Shown here piece by piece: positions 54,701-64,000 of a DNA stretch of 64,000 nucleotides. The notes beneath the pieces were generated by a model. That model was not told the DNA's origin. It saw only the letters and a program-made list of their open reading frames with translations, and did not search any database. Numbering within the stretch: the first letter of the stretch is position 1; each line of letters opens with the position of its first letter. The position numbers and the translations under genes are program-made. Origin of the DNA: Mycoplasmopsis bovis PG45. Its GTDB lineage: Bacteria; Bacillota_I; Bacilli_A; Mycoplasmatales; Metamycoplasmataceae. Location: NCBI RefSeq assembly GCF_000183385.1, contig NC_014760.1, positions 372,001 to 436,000 of the forward strand, given 5' to 3'.

Positions 54701-54775
54701 AGCACACAACATAACTAATTCACCTGTTTTATAGCGCTTTAAAGCTTTTTTAAAAAAACAAAATGAGGAGAAAAT

Positions 54776-57007
54776 ATGAAGATTCTAAAGACTAAGAAAA
54801 ATAAAATTTTAATGTTTTCGCTTTTATCAGGCGGCGTTGTTTCAGTGGCTGCTGGTGCAGCTATTTACAAAGCATCTTCAGATTTTGATTTAGCAAAATC
54901 TATTTTCTCTTCAGATTCATTTGATTCAGAACTAGCTAATAGTAATAATGTTAAGCATACTAATGATTCAATTAGAGACAAAAATGTAACTGAAAAGGCT
55001 GTTGAACCTATTAAGGTAGAAAAGCCTAAGATTGAACCAATTATTGTTAAAACTCCTAAAGCAGAAGAATCAGCAACAATTGAACCACCTAAAGAAGCTC
55101 CAAAACCAGTTGAATCACAACCAATAATTGCTAGTCCAACTACTGAAAGAAGAAAAATAAGTATTAATGGCGTTGAAGTTTATGCAACTGTTGAAGTTAC
55201 TCCAGATAGAAAAGTCACTGACTACGATAGGAAAAAGGGAATAGCAAACAGAGATCCTTATCAAAGCACTATAGTTAATAAATTAGTATCAGTTGAAGTA
55301 ACTGATGAATTAAGAAAAAGCACAGTAAACAAGGCACTAACTAGTGGTGACGGTGAAGGACTTTTTGATGGCACATTTTTCAAAGTTATTGATGAGTTAA
55401 TTAACAAAGACAATGATCCATTAGACGTTGCTGAAGGTGTTTTAAAACAAAATAGTCAAATATGAGAGAATAATCTATTTCGTTATAAAGAATTGCTTGA
55501 TTCAGATAACGTTGTTAAGTTTTTAAAGCCTGGCAAGGATCTTGAATATAAAGATATTGTAGAAAAAAAAGGTGGCTTTAAGACTCCAAATCAAAGATAC
55601 ATCTGATTAATAGCTAATTTAGACAATTCTAAATTCACAAAATTAGCTTCTAAATCTGATAAGTATTTAAATGAAGGTTTAGTGGTAAGCCCAAGGAATG
55701 CTAAAATCAACGCTAATGGTGAAATTGACGCGCACGCTTGATCTCCTTCTCCTGAATTTAATACAGTAACTTCTAGATATTCTAGAGACAATAGATTAAA
55801 AAGAGTTTTTGGTTATAATTCATACTTTTGACGTTCGCCTGACGATACTGAAAAAGGTATTTACCCAGGCTGAAAGAAAACTGATGCAACTAGTGAGTTT
55901 AAAAATTATGGAGCATCTGAAAGCGATGGCATAACTGTACATAAATTGGAAAGAATTGAGAAAATCAAGGAAGAACAAGGCCAAATTAATGAAGGTTATG
56001 TAGTTAATATCGATGCTAAAAATCCTGCCGGATATAGCAAAACTAAAAAGTTAATAGAAGATCTTAAAAAAGATGGCAAAAAAATTACTTCATATCGTAT
56101 TAAAAATATGGGTGAAGCAAATCCAGCTCAAAAATTTAAGGAAATATTAGCAGCTCTGCCTGATGACTTGCCACAATTAGAATTATTCTTCTCGGCTAAT
56201 GCAACTAACACAAGTAGTTTAATTGCCTTAGAAAACAAGAAAATTAAAGAGCTTTCGCTTTATACATTAGGTAATTCATTATTGCAAAAATGATCGTTTA
56301 ACCCTTGAGCTTTCAAGAATACAGCTTGAATAAACACTAATGATTACAATGTAAGTTACGAATACGGCAGAAACAAACCATTAGCAACTAGAATAACTTT
56401 TGACACTATAGCATTTGACCAAGATGACTACAAAGGAAATAATAACTTCGAAAGAATTAATGATGGGCTAAGATTAGTTTACTATGCTAGAAACAACGAA
56501 AGAGCATTCCAAGGAAGTTTTGGACCAGGGCTAAATCCCGACAATGCCGAAGGCAATAATAGCTATCCTTTAGGCTTAGACTTTTCTAGAGTTCCTAAAA
56601 TTAAATCACTTAGAGGTTTAGAGTTTCATGATAGTCAAAATCCAAGTAATAAAGCTAGAAAAATTAAGAGGCTAACATTATTTAATAATTCAACTACTTT
56701 TGAAATAACAGGGAATGAACTTGATCAAGCTAGTTTTCATCATATAATGGAACCTGTTCCTGGTGATAGTGATAAACCTAAAATTATGTTTAGTAATGGT
56801 AGCACAACAAACTCAATTAAAATTAGTTCTAAAGAAAAATTAAGCTCAGATGGACTTACAAACTTAAATAAATTCTTCCAATTAAACGATGCTCTTAAAG
56901 CAAGCAAGAAAATAATAGTTCCTAAAGATGCAAGTGAATTAATCAGTCAGCTACAAGGTGCTGGATTTAATGTTGAAGTAGGCACTGAAGGTTTCACATA
57001 CACATAG
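54776..57007 (+). CDS. Immunoglobulin-binding protein MIB (copy 2, no adjacent own MIP)
   Basis: A 743-residue MIB with the same plan as copy 1: membrane helix at about 10-32, a long Lys/Pro/Glu/Ile-rich linker (about 70-125), IASPTTERRKISINGVEVYATVEV, the conserved antibody-binding region (TSYRIKNMG near 438) and the ending KIMFSNGST...GFTYT. GAGGAG lies before the ATG. A small GCTTTAAAGC-T-run lies in the 75-base gap before it (54738-54757), which could weaken but not block transcription from MIP1. The next gene is another MIB after 195 bases. Confidence 0.88.
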
Positions 57008-57202
57008 AAAAATATGCAAAATTTAGCTATGAAAAATCCAATAAAAAAGTAATGTTCCACAAATTTTCCATATTTGTAATAAAAAAAATTATTTGTGATT
57101 ATTAAAAGTAATTTTCCCATTAAACTTATTGCTAAACGACCTATTTATAGGCCTTTTAGTTAAGTTATTTAATCATTATTTAATAATAATTTTAGGAGTT
57201 AT

Positions 57203-59452
57203 ATGAGTATTTTCAAAAAGAAAAAGAGCAGAATTTTATTAATTTCTCTTTCTGTGGGAATAGTTGCTTCTGTTTCTTCTGGTGCACTAATTTATAATGC
57301 TTCTAGTGATAATAGTCTAAGCAAGTTATTATTCTCTAGTGAAAGCGATTCATTGCTTCATCCTTCTAACAGTGTTGATTATTCTAAAACAGTTAATTCA
57401 ATCACCGATAAGAATGTAAAAGAGTTATCAAAACAACCTAAAGTTATAGAAAAACCAGTAGAAAAAATTGAAAAAATTACTCCACCTAAAATTGAAGTAA
57501 AACCAGAAGAACCAGCTGCCACTCCTGAGCCTCCTAGAATTACTCCTGAAATTCCAAATTACAAGCCTGATGTAACTTCTCTAATACAAAGAACCGAAAA
57601 AATAAGAATTTTTGGTGTTGAAGTTAATGCAACAGTACTAGCCCGTCCTGATAGAGTTGTTTCTGAAGCTGACAAGAAAAGAGAAATAACTAATGTTAAT
57701 CCTTATCAAAATGTGACTGTATCTAAATTATTAAATATTGAAGTAACTAAGGATTTAGAAAATAAAGTCATTGAAAATGCCTTGGGCAGTGAAGAAGGAC
57801 AAGGACTTGGTTTATTTAGTAATAACTTATTCAAGATTGCTGATAGCATAGGAACAAAAGAAGGTTTAGAAAAAGCCGAAGTTGTTTTAGTTAAACAAAA
57901 TCCAGGAACTTGAAGTGAACAAATCCACCGTTATAAAGCATTAATTAATTCAGGAAAATTTAAGGATTTCCTAAAAGAAGGAAAGTTAGAAGAATACGAA
58001 AGACTTGTTAAAGAGAACTCCTTCAAAACAGCTAATCAAAAGTACCTTTGAATAATAATTAACTTAGATAAAAGTAAGTTTACAAAGATATCTCAAAATT
58101 CACTAAATTACCTTAAACAGGGATTAGCAATTGACCCTAGAAATGCAATTATTAATGCTAGTGGTGAGATTGATTCTTTAGTTTGAAATGTACCTAATCA
58201 ATACAACACAGTAACATCTAGATTATCTAGAGATAACTCTACTAGAAGAGCATTTGACTATGATGAATGATATCTTCGTTCATCTGATTCAATAGTTAAA
58301 GGTAAATTCCCTGGATGAACTAGGAGTGATAAAACTAGTGAATATCAAAGCGCTTATGGCATTCAACCTAGTGATGGAATTAAAGTATTTGAATTAACTA
58401 GAGATAAGCCAGTTAATGATGGAAGTAAAAGAAATAGTGGTATTGTAGTTGAAATAGATGCTGCTAATTCTTCAGGCTATAATAAAATAAAAGAATTGAT
58501 TGAAAAATTTAAGGCTAATAATAAGGAAATTACTTCATATAGAATTTTCAATATGGGTGTAACTAGTCCTAGTCAAGAGTTTAAAGACATATTAAAGTCA
58601 CTTCCTGACAAACTTCCTCAATTAGAATTATTCTTCTCAGCTCAGGCAACTAATACATCTAGTTTAATTGCACTTAAAGATAAAAATATTAAAGAATTAT
58701 CTTTATATACAATGGGAAATTCATTGTTAGATTCATGATCATTCAACCCTTGATCATTGAACAAGGTTGAATGAATTAATACGAATGATTACAACGTTAG
58801 TGCTCAATATCCACCTAATACACCAATAGCAACTAGAATTTCATTTGATACTGTTGCTTTTGATCAAGAAGATTATTCAAAAGTAGGAGATTGAGAAAGA
58901 ATAAACAATGGTCTAAGAATGGTTTACTTTGTTAGAAACAATGAACCATTTTTCCAAGGAAGACACGGTTCAGGTACTGAACCTGATTCATCTGAAAGTG
59001 GAAATAGCTATCCAACTGGTTTAGACTTTTCTAGAGTTCCAACTATAAAATCATTAAGAGGCTTAGTGTTCCACGACATTGAAAAACCTAATAATGGTTC
59101 TAGAAAAATTAAGAGATTAACTTTAGCTAACTCAGGCGATTCATTTGAAATTTCTTCAGATGAATTAAGTGCCGCGGGCTTAGAAAATTTAGCAATTGGT
59201 GAACCTGAACAACCTAAGATTTTCTTTAGTAATGGGCAACAAACTAAAGCTATTAAAATTAAGCTTGAAAATGGCAAGAAACAGCTAGACAACAGTGCAA
59301 TAGAAAACCTTAGAAAATTCTATGCATATAGCGATTCATTAAAGGCAGGTGGTAAATCAATTAAGGTTGATTCTAATGCCACTGAATTAAAACAACAATT
59401 AATTGGTTTAGGTTACAAAGTTGAAGATGATAATGGCCTACAATATACATAA
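57203..59452 (+). CDS. Immunoglobulin-binding protein MIB (copy 3)
   Basis: A 749-residue MIB, with an N-terminal helix (about 10-32), a Pro/Glu-rich linker with PEEPAATPEPPRITPEIPNY, then the binding domain (TSYRIFNMG...LPQLELFFSAQATN) and the ending QPKIFFSNG...LQYT. Ribosome binding site TAGGAG before ATG 57203. The 195-base gap 57008-57202 holds a CCTATTTATAGG hairpin with a T-run (57148-57168) and AT-rich sequence, so this copy probably has its own promoter, without a homopolymer tract. MIP2 starts 29 bases after it. Confidence 0.88.
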
Positions 59453-59481
59453 TTTACTTATAAAACAGTGAGAAACATATT

Positions 59482-62052
59482 ATGAAACAACAGAATAAAA
59501 TTTTACTAATTGCTTCAGCAAGCATCCTAAGTCCTGCTTCAGTGGTTGTTGCTGCAAAGTGCAACACTAGCAATAAGCCAAATTCAACTACTGATGCAAA
59601 AATTAGTGACTTAAGCAGTGAAGATTTCAAGAATTTAATTGAAAAAACAAATGATTACAAATCATTAGTTACATTACAATTTGGTTCTTCAGGCAGAAAT
59701 ATTCCACTTAGCGATCTATTGCCTTCACAAATTGAAGATGATTCACAAAATCTAAGAGCAGTTGTAAATGACAAGTATGCTGATGTCATTGATGCTATTA
59801 TTGTTAATGCAACAACTGAGAAAAAGTTGCCTAACATTATCTCGAATGTTAAAGGTGAATTAAGTGTTTCGATTAATTTCAAAAATAAGAAAACTAACGA
59901 AAATATTGCTAAAACATTTAAAGTTACTGGCCTAAAGACTAATGGCGGTTTGCACCATTCAGGATTAATTTTAAGAGATCCAGAAGATAGTTTTAACGGT
60001 GCTGGCGGTTTTAAAAACTACTTAGGATGAAATCAAAATCAACGTTTTGAATACGATAATAAATTGTATATCAATAGTATTAGAAATTGATGAGGTGGCG
60101 GTGATATATTAAAAACACGTGGCCTTAGCGCAACAGAAGAACAAAAGAAAAGGTTTGATGAATTAGCAAAAACTGTTGGTTTTGATAGTTATGAAAATGC
60201 AGCTATAAAAGGATTCTCACTTCCTGTTTATGGTAGTAATGGCCAAGTTAGTGGTCTTAGATTGCTTGATAGTGAAGTAGGAAAAATACCTTCTCACGTT
60301 GACACTTTAGGCAGAGAATTACCTAAAACAAATGGTTTGGCCAGAACAATTCCAAATCAAACATATCAAACTATTGCAAAGCAAACATATCAAATTACAT
60401 TTCATTTTAAAAAAGACTTTAAACGTGAATTAGCTAAAATTGAGGAATATATAGAGTTCTTTAATAGCAAAAATGAACAGCAAATTAAAGATTACTTAGA
60501 GAAAGAAATTCAAGTACTAACAAACAATCACAAGTTTGCACTTAGAGAAATAGAAAAAAGATGAGCATCACTGTCAGAAGAAGCTAAAAGGGGTTTGGAA
60601 GATTCTCATAAAAGAGAAATAGAAGAAGAAAATAAGAAATATGAAGCTGAAAAAGCTAAATATTCTTCATGAAAAAAAGAAGATCTAATTAAGTGACAAA
60701 ATGATGAAAAACGAAAAATAGAAGAAAAGAAGCAAACTGGTGAATTAGGAGACAGAGTGTCTGGAACTATCTGAATTATGGACTATCAGCTTCCAGATAC
60801 TGGCAAAACTGCTACAAAGTTCTATTTTGGAACTAACTCACACGTTGCAAAAATCTTAAAGGAACATGAATTAACAGGATTTTCTCTTTCTAGAGTCGAT
60901 GAAAATGTTGGCGTGCATTCAACTTTCAAATTCAATGACTTAGATCCAAATTTTAAAAAGTTTAGTTTTACTAACCCAAAAAATATGATAAGCAATGTTT
61001 TTGATGCTGTTGACTTTATGAATACAAGTCCTAAGAATTATATTGATGGCAGTCAAAAAGAAGAGTACAAAGATACTGAAGAATATATTGACTTTGCAGT
61101 GATTGAAATTGATTTTGAAAAATTAAATCCTTCAGAAGTAACTATATGAAGTGAAAACAGAGATATTGGCAACACTATACCTAAAAAGGGTGATAGAGAT
61201 GAGCTCATAAAATTAATTACAAATAATTATCAAACTGATACAAAGAACCATATTAAATTCAAATCTAAATCATATTTAGATAACTACAATGAAATAGATG
61301 TACCATTAGCAATCAATGATAAAGATCCTAATGACATTAACAAATGAAATGAAAAAGAAGGTTTATTCATTTTAGGTTATCCTCGTGCTGATAAAGATTT
61401 TTATTTAGATAGATACATTGATGAAGAAGCAATTAAAGTTGCTAAGGAAAACTATTCACTATGAGTAAATGGCGATCATAAGTGATATAAAAAATTAGCT
61501 ACTCCTGAAGGACAGCAACCTACATTTCCTGATTACACAATTAATAATGGCGGCAGATTATCATATCAAATTGGATATCGTACATTTACTGACAAACCAG
61601 GTTTAACTGATGGATTTTTAGCAGCACCTAGAATTGGAAATGAATTTTATTCAATAACTGACAAAAGTAGCAATAAAACAGTTAAATATGTCAATTATGG
61701 ACTTCACTTAATGCCAAGATTCTATGCTCCTTACGGAGGTGCTTCTGGTTCTAGTGTAAGAAATAAGAAAAATGAATTAATAGCAGTTTATCATTCATCA
61801 AATGACGGTGCAAAAACTGGTTTAGCTGCTGTGTTTAGATCTCCTGGTAAGAATTACAATAAATTATTCGGTGACTACAATCTACCACAATATGACTTAA
61901 TTTATGGTGGTGGCAAAGATCAAAAGAACTCATATAGACAAGCATTAAAAGAAAAATATAAAGATATGGATGGATTTAAAACTAAATTATTCAGTAATGG
62001 ATTTGATGAAAGCAACATTCCACCAGAATTCAGATTTAATAACACCAAATAA
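59482..62052 (+). CDS. Immunoglobulin-specific serine protease MIP (copy 2)
   Basis: Lipoprotein protease of 856 residues, paralogue of MIP1. The signal peptide ends VVAAKC (Cys about 26-27). The N-terminal region matches MIP1 in motif order (FKNLIEKTNDYKSLVTLQFG; KGFSLPVYG; TIPNQTYQTIAKQTYQI). A coiled-coil Lys/Glu arm follows, then the trypsin-like core with His454, Asp537 (DFAVIEID) and Ser755 (GGASGSS). Six or more TGA Trp codons. Downstream, 53 bases away, the F1-like ATPase cluster begins on the same strand. Confidence 0.9.
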
Positions 62053-62105
62053 TCCTATAAAATAGAGTTATTAGTAAACTAATAAATTAATAATAAAGGA
62101 GTAAT

Positions 62106-63617
62106 ATGCATTCAAAATCAATTAATATTGAAGAAAAAAGAATATATGATGATAGTCAAAGCTTAGCTAATAAGCAAAGAAAAAGCTTTATTGTTACTCT
62201 ATATAAATCCTTCCTTTTATCATATTTCTTTGTTTCAATGCTTTGCTTACTGTTTTTAATGCCTCATGGATTATTTAGTAAAAAAATTATTGGTTCATAT
62301 GTTTTTATATTTGACTTTTCATTGCTAAGAACACTAGATGCTAACTGAATATTTATCTTTAGACTATGCTTATTTGGATTTATATATTTTTATGGACTAC
62401 TAAAGGCATATCTGAATATCAATAAAAACAAAGAACACATACGGATCTATGGTATTTGATTTAGCATCTACTGAGCCTTATCAATTGCAGGATTTCTTTT
62501 ATTCTTTACTTATCACACATTAGAAGTTAAGAAACTAGTATATGTCTTATTTGCTTTAGTTATTTTCTTATTAACTGACATTTCATATGCTTTATTTAAC
62601 TTTAATACCAAAAAGAAAACAGAACCAGTTATATATCAAAGTAAAATACCATTAGTAATTGACTTAATTTCTAGAATTTTACTTACCGCAATAACTCTTG
62701 CAGTTTTTTTTGGATGAGCATACTCATATACAGGAAGTCCGAATACAATTGTAAGAATGTTTGCGTTAGCTAATGAAAATAATAAAAACATTCCTTACAA
62801 TGCCTTTTATACTACTGCCTTTAAACTATTCAAAGTCAAAAGTGCACTTAATTTTATTATTGTTATCTTAATGTCATTAGTTATTGGTCTACTATTGTTA
62901 GGACTTAAAATATATTCAATTTGATCATTAGCATATAAACAATTAAGATCGCAAATTTTTAAGGACAGATTACAACTTTATTTAGTTGGAATCTTATCTT
63001 CAGTAATTTGATTACTTAGCTTATTTAAGTTAAAATATCCGCCAACACACGAATTATTTGGTCAAGCTGAATCATTGCAATATTTAAATATTCTTTTCGG
63101 TTTATTTAACCTAGGTGCTGCAATTGGGTTTATAGCATTATTATTTGTTAAAAGAATAAAGCTAAATAGCATTTTAATTAAAACAACAATTATGGCACTA
63201 TTTCAATGAGTAATTTGAACTAGTTATATGATTGCCAACTTTATTAACAAGCAACCTACAATTGCCTTAGTTAATTTATTGCTTACAGCTTTATCATCGT
63301 TAGTTATTTTCTACTTTTATTTTAGAAAAAGTAAACTTAGTGCAATTTCAAATTCACTTGCTATAAGTTTAAATACTATCTTGTTATTCATCTTAATTTT
63401 GGTTTTTGGCTTTAATCAAGTGCTTTTAGCTGAAAACAATAAGAGCTTAATTATTTTAAGTACCAATTTATCAGTGGCACAAGTAATTTCAATAATTATT
63501 GTCTTATTCCAAATGATTTATTTAACATACTCACTAACACAGTTAATATTAGTTATCAAAAAGACTTCAGTACTCAATGATGAAGTTATAGAAAAGAGAA
63601 GTTATGAAAAAGCATAA
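62106..63617 (+). CDS. F1-like (type 3) ATPase-associated membrane protein, MSC_0624-like
   Basis: A 503-residue polytopic membrane protein with about 12 hydrophobic segments, for example SFIVTLYKSFLLSYFFVSML at the start and LNTILLFILILVFGF near the end. Position directly after a MIB-MIP pair, size and topology fit the membrane component that opens the F1-like X0 ATPase gene cluster in mycoplasmas, where it is thought to stand in for the F0 part. AAAGGAGTAAT precedes the ATG. It overlaps the next gene by 14 bases. The family call is from context and topology, not from motifs. Confidence 0.6.
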
Positions 63618-64000
63618 ATTAGAAAACAATTCAATGTTTAATATTTATAACCAATTTGAAGAAGCTAAGATGAGTGCTGATTTTGTTGACTACAACAAAT
63701 TAATGGCACAAGTTTTATTAGATTGTAATCTTGGCTTTAATTCACATGAGTATGTTAAATTCAGTTCGAACTTTGACGAAGCATTAAGCAAAAAATTTGA
63801 CATTGTTTTAGAAAAATTTGTAATTACATTCAATGTTAATCACAAATTTAGTCTAGATGCATTAGTACCTATGCTTAAATCTAGTGAAGATTCAAACACT
63901 GAAGCAGTTAATTTTGCAAGCAGCCAAGAGCCTAAATTTAATAACTTATTAAAGTTATATAATAAGTTAATTAATGATTTAGTTATTGCTAATAATAAGT
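63604..64000 (+). CDS. F1-like ATPase-associated protein, MSC_0623/DUF2714-like (3' end outside window)
   Basis: The first 132 codons of an open frame that starts at ATG 63604, inside the preceding gene's end, and runs off the window. The visible part is soluble, with SMFNIYNQFEEAKMSADFVD near the start, and has no membrane helix. In the type 3 F1-like ATPase cluster the second gene after the membrane protein encodes such a small soluble protein, and I assign it on that basis only. The gamma, epsilon, alpha and beta subunits should lie beyond the window. Confidence 0.5.
   Translation, partial: MKKHKLENNSMFNIYNQFEEAKMSADFVDYNKLMAQVLLDCNLGFNSHEYVKFSSNFDEALSKKFDIVLEKFVITFNVNHKFSLDALVPMLKSSEDSNTEAVNFASSQEPKFNNLLKLYNKLINDLVIANNK

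Noticed and set aside
1..64000. CRISPR array or prophage genes
   Set aside because: No regularly spaced repeats with spacers, and no capsid, tail, integrase or terminase genes were seen.

Overview
The window comes from a mollicute that reads UGA as tryptophan. Most long proteins stay open only when in-frame TGA codons are read as Trp, and the DNA is strongly AT-rich. Paired MIB and MIP genes (mycoplasma immunoglobulin-binding protein and its protease), lipoproteins with A-A-K-C type lipoboxes, an IS30-type and an IS1634-type element and a MjaI-like restriction system all suggest the genus Mycoplasmopsis, probably near the M. agalactiae/M. bovis group. The species is an inference, not proven. 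Coding sequences below were rebuilt across internal TGA codons, so many are longer than a standard-code ORF search would show.

Layout. Bases 1-5.7 kb hold the 3' end of argS, a membrane glycosyltransferase with an IS1634-type element inserted directly upstream of its start, an alpha/beta hydrolase and a nitroreductase. Bases 5.7-10.6 kb hold a two-domain choline-kinase-like fusion, lepA, a third kinase-like gene and a small membrane protein. Bases 10.8-14.3 kb hold a large superfamily 1 helicase with a possible C-terminal nuclease domain. Bases 14.3-15.7 kb hold the infC-rpmI-rplT operon behind a structured leader. Bases 16-24.7 kb hold a lipoprotein, tmcAL, an opp-like binding protein and two permeases with no ATPases, ptsH, an azoreductase, nusB and an ECF-type membrane component. 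Bases 24.7-34.7 kb hold a phosphohexomutase, an ABC exporter operon with three tandem lipoproteins and a P-type cation ATPase. Bases 34.8-41.7 kb hold tRNA-Ser, galU, a cupin, tRNA-Ile, rpsI, rplM, an IS30 element, rnpB, holA and a DNA methyltransferase; its partner, a probable restriction endonuclease, lies convergently at 41.7-42.4 kb. Bases 42.5-49.7 kb hold a lipoprotein switched off by a poly(C) tract, whiA, deoB, a membrane protein and ligA.

The last 14 kb form an immune-evasion island. Its order is MIB1-MIP1-MIB2 behind a promoter-like region with a 12-base poly(G) tract, then MIB3-MIP2, then the first two genes of what looks like the F1-like (type 3) ATPase cluster; the second of these runs off the window end. 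In this system MIB captures antibody and MIP, a serine protease lipoprotein, cleaves the bound heavy chain. The accessory ATPase is thought to cooperate with the pair.

Strongest leads: the two homopolymer switches (poly(C) in the BspA-like lipoprotein, poly(G) in the MIB promoter region); the 3:2 ratio of MIB to MIP genes; the operon of an ABC exporter with three aromatic-motif lipoproteins, which may be a little-studied surface system; the helicase with a possible nuclease tail; the infC start at a non-AUG codon; and the opp-like transporter without ATPases.
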